Shown here: positions 56,216-64,000 of the stretch, piece by piece | Layout: every line of letters begins with the position of its first letter | How positions within the stretch are numbered: the stretch's first letter is position 1 | Origin: Pelagerythrobacter aerophilus | Lineage (GTDB): Bacteria > Pseudomonadota > Alphaproteobacteria > Sphingomonadales > Sphingomonadaceae | Assembly (NCBI RefSeq): GCF_003581645.1 | Contig: NZ_QXFK01000011.1 | Span: 106,048 to 170,047, forward strand | Length of the DNA stretch: 64,000 nucleotides | Reading direction: 5' to 3' | Translations under genes and position numbers: made by a program | Notes under the pieces: generated by a model | The model's database searches: none | What the model saw: the letters and a program-made list of their open reading frames with translations, nothing else | Told to the model about the DNA's origin: nothing

Positions 56216-56549
56216 GGCCGCCTCCGGTCATGCATCGATCTACTATGACCCAAGTCTGGGTCAATTGCGCATTGCGGAACCGCCCGAGCAAATTTTTTGC
56301 ATACTTTCAGTCCGACCAACCTTTTATCGTCAGCTGTAGCACCTCATATGCAAGAGGCTCGGCATGACGGTTGCGCGCCCCAATCTTAGACTGGATGGTG
56401 CTTGTCCTAACTTCCAGATCCACAGACATGAGATTCGAACTTTGCCAAGCTCGGGTTGGGCGTCCCGGTCGCTGGCCGCTCTTTCTGCAAAGGCGTAGCT
56501 GTTACCTCCTCGTCTCGGGGAGACATTTGGGCGGTTCTGGAGGGTTATC
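56216..56549. other. Intergenic region between OLD gene and sigma-like gene
   Basis: A 334-nt stretch, more AT rich near 56280-56330, with the 18-nt palindrome at 56246-56263 and no convincing gene. It probably holds the promoter of the leftward operon. Confidence 0.55.
56246..56263. promoter_or_regulatory. Perfect palindrome upstream of sigma-like gene
   Basis: TGACCCA-AGTC-TGGGTCA, 7-bp perfect arms, 31 nt upstream of the TTG start. On the minus strand it overlaps TTGACC with TAGATC 16 bases further, a possible -35/-10 pair. A natural operator for the defence operon. Confidence 0.6.
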
Positions 56550-58325
56550 CTAGTTCGCGGCCCAAAGTACCATTTCTCGTACAGGCCCGTAGTTGACGAG
56601 AGCTTCGCGAAAATCGGCATTTCCAAATTGATCGAGGAAAGCGCAGTGCTCGCCGGCTGACTTTGAAGCAAGATTTAAGTGGGTTTCGATCGCGCCTTTT
56701 GTCCAACACCAGATGTCGTTCTCGAGTAGTTCATCGTGGATTGTTTGAATATGCGCAGCGGCTTCTACCCGTTCCGCCATCATTGCATATGCTGCGGCAG
56801 CGCTGACGCCATTCCCGCTTCTTGGTAGGCCGTCTTGGCCCAGTGTGATCTGACCGGCTTCCGCCATCGATTCGAATATTTCCTTACAGCCGACAATTCC
56901 ATCATGAGCGGCTGGAATCAGACCTGCCCCGGGGGCTACCTTGAAAGCGAAATCGAGGTCGACAACTGCGCGGACAGGAATCCCCATCGCTCTGAGAACT
57001 CGCATAGCGTTCGGAAAGTCTCCGGTTCCTTGAAGTGCTATCAGCGCGGCCTTTCGTTCCTCAAAGGTGGCGCCGTTTTCAAGTGCGAAGATCTCCGGAA
57101 GAAGTACGTGTTCAGTCTTGCCCTCAGCCAACAGAACCTTTTCAGAGAACAGGAATTTGGAAGAGTTTGTTAGCGCAAAGAGAACTTCCGATTGATGCGC
57201 CGCGCTGGCGATAGCGTTTGCTACCGCATCTTCTACCTTGGGGAATGCGTGCGTACCATCGGCCTCATTCCTGCGAATAAGTAATGCCTTCGCAGCGGCA
57301 GTGCGTGAGATCATCAATGGGGAATGAGTGGAGAAAAGGACCTGATATCCTTCTTGCGACAGCCTCACCAAGGATGCTCTTACAGTTTCTATGGCTTGTG
57401 GATGTAGATAGAGTTCTGGTTCATCGATCAAGAGCAGCGTGGTGCGTCCTACGGCGGCCGCGGCCTCTCGTTTGATCTTCGCCAAGCAAGTGATCAACGC
57501 GATTTGGACGGAACGTTGTGCACCATGCCCAAACGACCCCGCATCCCTACCATCTGCGTGTTCGAAGCCTTTCTCAAAAATCTTAATTGTGGCGCCCTTA
57601 AAGAAATCATCGATCCCCGGGGTCGGAATATGAGTCTTTGCGGTAACGCCCGGGAAGAAATTCACAAGCTCAGCTTGGATGCGTCCATCCAATCCAACGA
57701 GGATCTCATCCTTGTCTTCGCCATTGGCCGAGAGTTTGCTCGTCAGCTCTCCCAATGCCTCGGCAACAGAAGCAGAATGCGCCTCTGTTATTGGTCCCAT
57801 GATCTCCTTGATCAATTTCCCAATAGTTGTTCCGGCGGCAAACTTCCCAACATCTTCAGTAGCGTTTTCCATCGCACCGATCAGGATCGGCTCAGGAAAG
57901 AGGTGGCCGATTGCCGCGTCTATTCCGGCAGGATTACTCCACATCTCATTGCCGTCTTCATCAGTCTTGCGAATAGTGAGCTTGATGTCGGCTGCCTTAG
58001 CTCCCGGCTCAGTCTGAGTTCGGCGAATGACGATCTTTCCGTCGGCAACAAGGGGCTCGATCTTCGGGCGATGTGTTGCGCCCAACGCATCAAGCACTCC
58101 TTCATCGATGCCAGACACCATCCCTGTGACTATGATCGGCTCGGTAGTGTTTCCAAAACAAGTTGGATCGAGGCTGGATTTCTTCGCAAGCCAGTTCACC
58201 GCTTCGAGAATGCTTGTCTTTCCTGCGTTATTGTAGCCAACCAAGGCAGTGAATTCCGACAATGGAAACTCGTGATCGCGGATTGAACGGTAATTCTGGA
58301 TGCGGACACTCGATAGTAGATGCAT
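56550..58325 (-). CDS. OLD-family ATPase/TOPRIM nuclease
   Basis: A 591-residue protein. The N-terminal ABC-type ATPase has Walker A GYNNAGKTS (30-38), Walker B LLLIDEPELYLHP and the H-loop FSTHSP. The C-terminal TOPRIM domain has LLAEGKTE (E401) and VVDLDFAF (D456, D458). OLD proteins are DNA nucleases with antiphage roles; GajA of Gabija is a member. The partner UvrD gene of Gabija would be adjacent, but here the helicase fusion is two genes away, so a stand-alone class 1 OLD is as likely. Confidence 0.87.
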   Translation of the reverse strand: MHLLSSVRIQNYRSIRDHEFPLSEFTALVGYNNAGKTSILEAVNWLAKKSSLDPTCFGNTTEPIIVTGMVSGIDEGVLDALGATHRPKIEPLVADGKIVIRRTQTEPGAKAADIKLTIRKTDEDGNEMWSNPAGIDAAIGHLFPEPILIGAMENATEDVGKFAAGTTIGKLIKEIMGPITEAHSASVAEALGELTSKLSANGEDKDEILVGLDGRIQAELVNFFPGVTAKTHIPTPGIDDFFKGATIKIFEKGFEHADGRDAGSFGHGAQRSVQIALITCLAKIKREAAAAVGRTTLLLIDEPELYLHPQAIETVRASLVRLSQEGYQVLFSTHSPLMISRTAAAKALLIRRNEADGTHAFPKVEDAVANAIASAAHQSEVLFALTNSSKFLFSEKVLLAEGKTEHVLLPEIFALENGATFEERKAALIALQGTGDFPNAMRVLRAMGIPVRAVVDLDFAFKVAPGAGLIPAAHDGIVGCKEIFESMAEAGQITLGQDGLPRSGNGVSAAAAYAMMAERVEAAAHIQTIHDELLENDIWCWTKGAIETHLNLASKSAGEHCAFLDQFGNADFREALVNYGPVREMVLWAAN

Positions 58326-58373
58326 GACCCTTCCCCCTCCTGCTACTCATACGCAAAAGGCGAAGAAAAAGAC

Positions 58374-58550
58374 AGGTACTCGAAAGAAGAAGTCACCGCG
58401 CACGGACTCCGTGCGACAGCATCGACATTCCTGAACGAGTCGGGACTTTGGAATCCGGATGCAATCGAGCGTGCCCTGGCACATGGCGACAGCAATGTTG
58501 TGCGTGGCATCTACCTGGCGCCACCGTCGATCGATGCAAGAGGGTCATGA
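58374..58550 (+). pseudogene. Inverted C-terminal fragment of a P4-type integrase
   Basis: From 58374 to 58514 the frame reads RYSKEEVTAHGLRATAST and AIERALAHGDSNVVRGIY, the His-x-x-Arg region of a P4-type integrase. It then degenerates and stops at 58550. It lacks the N-terminal domain and lies opposite in orientation to the truncated integrase at 58708-59682, whose last residues RRMG would be expected to continue into exactly this sequence. Confidence 0.8.
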
Positions 58551-58711
58551 CGGTTCCGGACGCCCAGTTCTCTCGCCGTGGCCGGCATAAGCTGAGCCAG
58601 CCCGGCAGCACCGGCTGGACTAACAGCCATCGGATTGAAGCGGGACTCAGCCCAGATAAGAGCACGAAGCAGGTTGGTCGGAAGCCCGTAACGGCGTTCA
58701 GCCTCGGCTAT
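58511..58711 (-). pseudogene. Lytic transglycosylase fragment
   Basis: The minus-strand frame reads EAERRYGLPTNLLRALIWAE, then PAGAAGLAQLMPATARELG and ends DGGAR-stop. This is the catalytic core of an SLT transglycosylase: Glu in WAESRFNP and the GLAQLMPATA motif. It has no start and no C terminus, and differs from the intact enzyme at 30873. It is wedged between the two integrase pieces, overlapping each by a few bases. Confidence 0.8.
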
Positions 58712-59682
58712 CCCATGCGACGGAATGCGGCATTGAGCGTGTTTTCACTCATCGGACGCTTGGAGCTGCGCGCAGATGGGAAAACATATCCTTCGCGGCC
58801 GAGCATCTCGGCCAGGTCAGTGAGATAGCCTCTAACCTGCTTGGAAAGCGGGACGGCATGCGCTCGGCGTGCTTTCATTTTGCCGGCAGGGATCTTCCAG
58901 ACTCCATCGACGAGGTCGATCTCATGCCATTCGGCGTGCCGGAGTTCGCCGGGGCGCACAAACACATGCGGCGCGATCTGCAAAGCTAACTTCGTCACCA
59001 TGTAGCCAGTGAAGTCGTCGATTGCGCGCAGCAGCCCGCCTAGCTCGGTGGGCTCGAGGATTGCTGCGTAGTGCTTGGCTCTAGGCGTTACGAGAGCACC
59101 CTTCAGCATACTGGTCGGATCGGATTTGCAACGGGTCGTTGCAACACCATAGCGAAACACCCTGCCTGCGAACGACCGGCATTTCTTCGCAGTCTCGTGC
59201 TTGCCAGTGGCTTCCATTCGCTTGAGAGGAGCCAGGACTTCGAACGGTTCGATCTCGTTGATGGGTCGGTTCCCGATGGCAGGTGCAAGCTTGTCGAGGA
59301 AATAGTTGGCCTTGACGATCGTGCCATCGGCGCGACCATTCTGGACCATCATCTGTTCAATATACTCACGTGCGACGGCCTCGAACGTCTGTGCAGAAAG
59401 GAACTCCGCGCGGATTTTCCGCTTCCGCTTCTCAAAAGCCGGGTCGCCCCCTGAAGCAACAGCTCGTCGCGCCTCGTAGGCCGCGTCTCGCGCCTGCTTG
59501 AGGCTGATGTCGGGATAGCTGCCGATGCAGAGCTTCTTTTGAGCGCCGCCGATCCGGTATCTGAATCGCCAAAGTTTGCCGCCGGTCGGCGTGACCTCAA
59601 CATATAGGCCGCGCTCATCGGTTACCTTGTACGGCTTATCCTTGGGCTTGAGTGCGCGGAGGCGAGTATCTGTCAGAGGCAT
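58708..59682 (-). pseudogene. Truncated P4-type integrase of a second element
   Basis: 324 residues of a tyrosine recombinase related to but distinct from the integrase at 7079: DUF4102 domain (MPLTDTRLRALKPKDKPYKV), first catalytic Arg in VRPGELRH, then it ends at NAAFRRMG with a TAG. The His-x-x-Arg and tyrosine are lost, so it cannot recombine. Its start is 156 nt from the inverted attachment repeat at 59839-59870, the same layout as at the ICE left end. Confidence 0.88.
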
Positions 59683-59838
59683 GTGGGGGCCTTTTCATCT
59701 GGGCCTTTGCGAAACGGCCTCAAAAGGCCCACAAAAGTGTCTGGAACCCCCGAGAACAGGCGGGACGATCCGGAACGATCCAAGGGCCAAATCCCTAGGA
59801 TTTCTGCGGGTTTTATAGATTATTTGGGAGAACGTGAG

Positions 59839-59870
59839 AAGAACAAATGGTGCCCAGAAGAGGACTCGAA
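59839..59870 (-). other. Second, inverted attachment repeat (tRNA-Leu 3' end)
   Basis: Exact 32-bp inverted copy of 6894-6925. The tRNA body is absent on its far side, so it is an attP- or junction-like site rather than a gene. It lies at the head of the truncated integrase. Confidence 0.9.
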
Positions 59871-59882
59871 ATAAGCTATTTT

Positions 59883-59904
59883 TCCGCAGAACTCTGCGGT
59901 TTTT
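59883..59904 (+). terminator. Rho-independent terminator
   Basis: The stem CCGCAG/CTGCGG around AACT is followed by six T residues. It lies 13 nt beyond the inverted attachment repeat. Confidence 0.75.
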
Positions 59905-60183
59905 TCTTGGATTGTCCAGACGATACCCTCACCGATACCCTCGACGTTTCTCGCTACAAGGGGTTCGAGTCCTCCGCAAAGGCAGGACTCGGATGGCAGG
60001 AATTGGGTCGCTTGGAGACAGGCAGGTTTTCGGAGAGGCGAGGCTATAGCTGCCGTTTTCTCACCATCTTGCGACGTCACTATTCGCCGATAAAGCGGTC
60101 TTTCGCAGCGTGACGACTTGTGAAGGTCTTACTTCGTGATGGCATTATTTCGCAATCCATCTTTCCTGATCCAAAACTGTATC
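59905..60183. other. Non-coding stretch beside the second attachment site
   Basis: Direct repeats CGATACCCTC at 59930 and 59942 (approximate) resemble arm-type sites. GGGTTCGAGTCC at about 59961-59972 looks like a tRNA T-arm, within a GAGTCCT/AGGACTC hairpin. No gene is recognised. Confidence 0.4.
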
Positions 60184-61224
60184 TCAGCCGCCTAAATAGC
60201 CGTACGCTCTCAAAAGGCGTGCTGTGTCTGCTCCATCGAGTATACAGTAGTGACGCGGTTGGTGCGGATCATAGGCTAGCGCCTCCGCGAGACGGACAAC
60301 GCTATTGGCAATCTTGTCACAGTGCTGGACGATGACGACCTCGACTGGTTCGTCAAATGCACGAACGAGTTGATCGCCATTCTTTCCCATTTTCCCAGGA
60401 TGGAGTTCACCTCTGACCGCCGGCCCTTTGAAGATGAAGGCTGCGGAACAAGGTCTGCCTCTCACACTTAGTTGGTTGGTTTGCAGATCGGACTTTTCAC
60501 CACCCCAGTCTTTCGGAATGAATGGCTCGCCGACAATGGCCGCGATCGCCTTCTTGACCTCTTCCTCTGACATTTCCTTTAGCGCTTTAACGGCCGCTGC
60601 ATTGGCGCGCGCTTGGCCCCTAATGGCGGCGAACGCGTCAATATGTTCGGGGTAAATTCGCACCAAGCTTTTTAGTGACTGGCCGAGCATGGAATCATTG
60701 GCATCAACGAGATCGCCTATGATGATCGGATGGGCTTCAATGCAGTTCTCTCGCCGTTCAAAGCGGGCGCAAAGAAGCATCCTGCGTTTACCGCTCAGGA
60801 TGGTGGCTGATGTGTCCGAGTAAAGATGTTCGTTCGAAAGGATGCCCGCGATTTCGATCTCTTCGCCGTTCAATGTGACACCTCCCCGAAAGGAAGCGGG
60901 TGGGGCAGATTTCCCGGCCGCGTTTGCGTGCAGATTCTTTGAAACACCCTTGAACGTGAAAACTTCCCAAAGTCTCGCATAAACTGGTTCCGCCTCAGGT
61001 AGCCCATTGTTTGCAAGGCGCGTCAGATCGGGGATGCGACCAGAACGGAGAAGTCTGTCGGCAATGTCCTCGGCATGGCCCATTGCTGCTGCGCGCCCTG
61101 CCGAATTTTTCGCGAGGCTTTGCTGAGCATCCACGGGAATGGAAATTCCCGACAGCGCCGAGATTCGCCGGCTGTTCAGGTAATATGCGGAAAGCCTGTA
61201 GTTGCTCGGATCGGTAGTGCCCAT
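60184..61224 (-). CDS. Hypothetical protein, partner of YhaN-like ATPase
   Basis: A 346-residue soluble protein I cannot name. Its middle and C-terminal parts have a conserved-looking series: FIPKDWGGEKSDLQTNQL, RGRPCSAAFIFKGPAVRGELH, KNGDQLVRAF, VVIVQHCDKIA and YCILDGADTARLL. The Glu-x-x-Asp...Lys...Gln order could be a nuclease-type core, but that is speculative. It starts 16 nt after the stop of the YhaN-like remnant on the same strand, so both probably came in as one operon. Confidence 0.65.
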   Translation of the reverse strand: MGTTDPSNYRLSAYYLNSRRISALSGISIPVDAQQSLAKNSAGRAAAMGHAEDIADRLLRSGRIPDLTRLANNGLPEAEPVYARLWEVFTFKGVSKNLHANAAGKSAPPASFRGGVTLNGEEIEIAGILSNEHLYSDTSATILSGKRRMLLCARFERRENCIEAHPIIIGDLVDANDSMLGQSLKSLVRIYPEHIDAFAAIRGQARANAAAVKALKEMSEEEVKKAIAAIVGEPFIPKDWGGEKSDLQTNQLSVRGRPCSAAFIFKGPAVRGELHPGKMGKNGDQLVRAFDEPVEVVIVQHCDKIANSVVRLAEALAYDPHQPRHYCILDGADTARLLRAYGYLGG

Positions 61225-61240
61225 GGAGAATGGAGACGCC

Positions 61241-61690
61241 TCAAGAGGTTACGGTCATAAGGTTCACCACACGGGCGCCTGTGCCACATGTCTCCCTTGC
61301 GATATCCACGAGGTGCTGGTGGTGGGTGAAAAACAGGACCTGCGTTTTTCGGCTCAGCTCGACGAGTAGCCTTAATCCCGCTGCAGCGCGCTCATCATCA
61401 AAATTAATGAACAGATCGTCCGCGACGAAAGGAAGCGCGTCGGCACGTTCCAGATATTCCTCTATGGCCGCAACGCGCAGCGCCAGATAGAGTTGATCGG
61501 CTGTTCCGGTGCTCATCCCGGACACCGGCACGACGGAGTCATCGCTACGCACGCCGGTCAGGTGCGCCGTGTCCTGTTCGTCAAATGCCACCTGAAGGCC
61601 AGCAAACGAGCCGCCGGTTATGATTGTGAACAGCTCGCCCGCCCGTTTGAGCAACGGTGCCTGTTTCTCGCGGCGGTATCGCCGCCATAT
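61241..61690 (-). pseudogene. C-terminal remnant of YhaN/SMC-like AAA ATPase
   Basis: About 150 residues matching the end of YhaN-type ATPases: RRYRREKQAPLLKRAGELF, the ABC signature SGMSTGTADQLYLALR, Walker B LPFVADDLFINFDDERA and the H-loop FFTHHQHLVD. The Walker A half and coiled coils (normally several hundred residues) are missing. Family-like sequence breaks off near 61690, where it meets a different gene, so this is a recombination remnant. Confidence 0.82.
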
Positions 61691-61895
61691 ACAAGCCTTC
61701 CCGGTAGGATACGTTTGCTGGCTCGGCCTGGTAGATTGCAGGAAGATATTCTCTTGCCGGCTGCTGGTCCGTCTTCGGCGGAACGATCGAGTGCTCGAAC
61801 AAGGTGAAATCCTGGGCGCGTACTTGCTGTGAGGAGGTCGCGATCATCCCCAGACAGGCGACCACTAGCGCGGTCAGACAATTGAGGCAGTTCAT
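61581..61895 (-). pseudogene. Truncated secreted protein joined to YhaN remnant
   Basis: Starts MNCLNCLTALVVACLGM, a signal peptide ending near QQVRAQ, and continues about 45 residues (DFTLFEHSIVPPKTDQQPAR) before running into the YhaN remnant out of frame. I do not recognise the family. It probably is a core ICE or earlier cargo gene whose 3' part was replaced when the defence island arrived. Confidence 0.5.
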
Positions 61896-62033
61896 CTCGA
61901 CTTGTGCTCCATTGATTCGAATCGAAAGAGAACATAAAAAGAACATGCGCCTGTAGGAAAGCCGCGAATGCCTGCCTTTGGGAGAGGAGAGGAACGCTGA
62001 TGAGGGGGCCACTTTGCATGCTGAGGAGCTCGC

Positions 62034-62948
62034 ATGTCCCTGTCTGTCCAAACTCATTCCAACCGGTCGCTTGCCGAGACCGCCCGTCTCATTTGCGAAT
62101 CGCGAGGGGGCAAATGGTCCGGCACAAAGGGCATGGCCTGTTGCCCCGCGCATGATGACCGCACGCCGTCACTCGGTGTGTCGCTCGGCCGACAGGCCAT
62201 CCTCTTCCACTGTTTCGCGGGATGCGATCAACAGAACGTGCTGGCTGCTCTGGCGCGTGAAGGTTTCGAGGCACCGGCGCTTTTTTCAGGTTCTGCGACC
62301 ACCAACGAACCCGAATCGACCAGCACCCGCAAACCTTCGGCGGTAGCGCTGAGGATCTGGCGCGATGCACAGCCACTGCGTGCCAGTCCGGCAAAGGCAT
62401 ATCTTGAAAGCCGCGGCATCCTCGCCGCATCTCCGGCGCTCCGCTTCCATCCACGAACGCCGCTTGGCCCGAAAGGACGGGCCCGCTTTCTGCCCGCCAT
62501 GATCGCGGCAGTCAGCCTCGACGAGGGCCCGATCGCCATCCACCGCACGTTCCTGTCTACCGAGGCTTCAGGCAAGGCCGCTTTCGAAAAGCCGAAACGC
62601 GCGCTCGGCGCGCTCAGTGAAGCTGCTGTTCGTCTCTTCGCTCCAGTTTCCGGCAAGCTTGGCCTTGCCGAGGGGGTCGAGAGCGCGATGTCGGCCTATG
62701 CTCTCACCGGCATTCCCGTCTGGGCGACCCTGGGCAATGAGCGCTTCGGTCTCGTCAGCGTGCCTGAGAGCGTGACCGAGCTTCACCTCTTCGTCGATCA
62801 CGATGCTGGTGGCGAGCTGGCAGCGTCGCGTGGCCTGGCCGCTTATGCCCGCGATGGGCGGACGATCCACGTTCGGAAACCATCCTCACGCGACACCGAC
62901 TGGAACGATGAACTTACAGCATGGCTGCGCCGCAAAGCGGCGCGGTAG
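62034..62948 (+). CDS. CHC2 zinc-finger/TOPRIM primase-like protein
   Basis: A 304-residue protein. The N-terminal zinc finger (MACCPAHDDRTPSLGVSLG ... HCFAGCD) is the CHC2 primase type. The C-terminal TOPRIM domain has LAEGVESAMSAYAL, LGNERF and LFVDHDAGGELAA. Such proteins on conjugative elements may prime the complementary strand in the recipient. GAGGAG precedes the ATG. It marks the return of core ICE genes after the defence island. Confidence 0.88.
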   Translation: MSLSVQTHSNRSLAETARLICESRGGKWSGTKGMACCPAHDDRTPSLGVSLGRQAILFHCFAGCDQQNVLAALAREGFEAPALFSGSATTNEPESTSTRKPSAVALRIWRDAQPLRASPAKAYLESRGILAASPALRFHPRTPLGPKGRARFLPAMIAAVSLDEGPIAIHRTFLSTEASGKAAFEKPKRALGALSEAAVRLFAPVSGKLGLAEGVESAMSAYALTGIPVWATLGNERFGLVSVPESVTELHLFVDHDAGGELAASRGLAAYARDGRTIHVRKPSSRDTDWNDELTAWLRRKAAR

Positions 62949-63023
62949 AGGAGAGAGAGCTTCTCGAATTCCTGATCCGGCAGAGGGCGTGTCCCGATGC
63001 CTTCATCAGGAGGACGAATTGCC

Positions 63024-64000
63024 ATGTTTCAATCAGACCTGTTTCCCGCTGGCGAGCAGTTGCCGTCCATGCCCTTGGCCTATGCCATCGGCACCCGAGT
63101 TGCCGCGCTTCTTGCTTCGGGACGTCATCTTACCCGTACCGACATTTCCGGGCTGTTCGCCGAAGAGACCGGTGTTCTGGACTGGGGAGGTGCCTGGACG
63201 ATCGACGATTACAACAGCGCGGTCGAGATCGGCGCGCTGCTCTGGCTTCGAGACTCCTCACGCATCGATCTGGCGACGAATGTACACGAAGCCGAAGCGC
63301 GGTTCGACTGGCTCGAAGCAGCCTTGCCGCCGCGGCATGTTCGCAGCGAAGCGCAGGTTGATCTCCAGCAGTTCTCGACCCCGCCGATGCTGGCCTGGCT
63401 TATGGCGAAGGCCGCAGCTGTCTCTTCGCGAGATACGCTCCTCGAACCGTCCGCAGGCAATGGTGCCCTTGCTCTCTGGGGTTCCCTCCAGAACGCTTCG
63501 CTACTTCTCAACGAGATCGATCCGGCAAGACGAGACGGTCTGGCCCACGTCTTCCCCACGGCCACCATCACTGCGCATGACGGGGAACTCATCGCCGACT
63601 TGCTTCGCGGCCCTGTTCCGTCTGCCGTGCTGATGAACCCGCCGTTCGCTCACAGCCTGGAACGCGGCAAGGACGGTGAGACCGCTATGCGTCACCTACG
63701 CGGTGCAATTCGGGCCGCTGCTAATCGGGCGAGGATCGTCGCTATTATGCCTGAAGGCTTCGACGCCTCCACCTTCGCCAAGGAACAGGACGAAGTGTCG
63801 CTGCTCCTCGATGTCCGGCTACAGAAGATGTTTCGCCGGACAGGGACGGGGATCGCTGTTCGCCTGGTTGTGTTCGACAAGACGCCGACTGCGTCCTCGC
63901 CTGCGATCACCGGAGATACTGCCGACCTCATCTCGCTCCACGAGCTTATCACTGCGCTTCCGCCACGCGTACAGACCTCCGCCAACATCCATCGCCTGCC
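63024..64000 (+). CDS. Large methylase/helicase (strawberry notch-like), N-terminal part
   Basis: The first 325 residues are in the window; the gene continues past the edge. The N-terminal class I methyltransferase domain has LEPSAGNGALALWG (motif I) and MNPPFAHS (Asn-Pro-Pro-Phe, motif IV), so N6-adenine methylation is expected. In related ICEs this is fused to a DEAD/strawberry-notch helicase of about 1400 residues total. CAGGAGGA precedes the ATG at 63024. It may protect element DNA from host restriction. Confidence 0.82.
   Translation, partial: MFQSDLFPAGEQLPSMPLAYAIGTRVAALLASGRHLTRTDISGLFAEETGVLDWGGAWTIDDYNSAVEIGALLWLRDSSRIDLATNVHEAEARFDWLEAALPPRHVRSEAQVDLQQFSTPPMLAWLMAKAAAVSSRDTLLEPSAGNGALALWGSLQNASLLLNEIDPARRDGLAHVFPTATITAHDGELIADLLRGPVPSAVLMNPPFAHSLERGKDGETAMRHLRGAIRAAANRARIVAIMPEGFDASTFAKEQDEVSLLLDVRLQKMFRRTGTGIAVRLVVFDKTPTASSPAITGDTADLISLHELITALPPRVQTSANIHRL

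Noticed and set aside
59839..59870. Right end (attR) of the ICE
   Set aside because: The copy is inverted relative to attL and core ICE genes continue beyond it, so it cannot be the matching direct repeat.
59961..59985. A second tRNA gene suggested by GGGTTCGAGTCC
   Set aside because: Only a T-arm-like motif within a short hairpin; no acceptor, D or anticodon arms can be built.

Overview
The window is high-GC alphaproteobacterial DNA, most likely from the Sphingomonadales (Erythrobacteraceae-like). Gene content supports this: a slipin/NfeD pair, an NDUFA9-type dehydrogenase, an STN-type TonB receptor with FecI/FecR, and an Atxe2-type lasso-peptide isopeptidase. Positions 1-6829 are ordinary chromosome. 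A tRNA-Leu(CAG) gene (6830-6916) is the insertion site of an integrative and conjugative element (ICE). The ICE starts at the tRNA 3' end (32-bp repeat at 6894-6925) and runs past the right edge of the window; no direct-repeat right end is visible.

ICE layout: (a) 7.0-10.8 kb, P4-type integrase followed by three leftward genes (class I amidotransferase, an unknown, a short asparaginase-like protein). (b) 11.1-18.2 kb, a cargo module for lasso-peptide sensing, uptake and linearisation: ECF sigma factor, FecR, TonB receptor and isopeptidase, with two matching ECF-type promoters and no lasso biosynthesis genes. (c) 18.2-21.9 kb, a quorum-sensing excision switch: LuxR, LuxI, a PhyH dioxygenase, two overlapping frames that look like FseA made by +1 ribosomal frameshifting, and a divergent XRE/DUF2285 pair like qseC/qseM around a perfect palindrome. 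(d) 22.2-25.5 kb, ArdC, DUF2958 and ParB-like genes. (e) 25.7-29.2 kb, a single-chain restriction-modification enzyme. (f) 29.6-34.4 kb, DUF736, an RdfS-like excisionase, TraF peptidase, lytic transglycosylase, a probable oriT and the relaxase. (g) 34.4-36.2 kb, an AbiE toxin-antitoxin pair with two operators. (h) 36.3-48.3 kb, traG, copG and trbBCDEJLFGI, the mating apparatus. (i) 48.5-61.7 kb, a defence island. (j) 62.0 kb to the end, core ICE genes again (CHC2/TOPRIM protein and the start of a large methylase/helicase).

The defence island is the most striking accessory region. On the minus strand a sigma-like regulator, a small helix-turn-helix protein and an IrrE-peptidase/UvrD-helicase/nuclease-like fusion are translationally coupled. 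They are followed 90 nt later by a four-gene ubiquitin-like conjugation operon (tandem Ubl, E2, JAB peptidase, E1) in the order of the antiphage Bil system. An OLD-family ATPase/TOPRIM protein lies upstream. Beyond it is a recombination scar: a truncated integrase, its inverted C-terminal piece, a fragment of another lytic transglycosylase, and a second, inverted copy of the 32-bp tRNA-Leu attachment repeat. This suggests capture of pieces of another element with the same tRNA specificity.

Inferred logic: AHL accumulation activates luxI and the frameshifted FseA-like activator; FseA would switch on the RdfS-like excisionase; the QseM-like protein and frameshift inefficiency would hold this back; the relaxase, TraG and Trb genes then transfer the element, with ArdC protecting incoming DNA and the R-M, Bil, OLD and AbiE modules guarding host and element. 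Function assignments rest on motifs and family knowledge; no database search was run.
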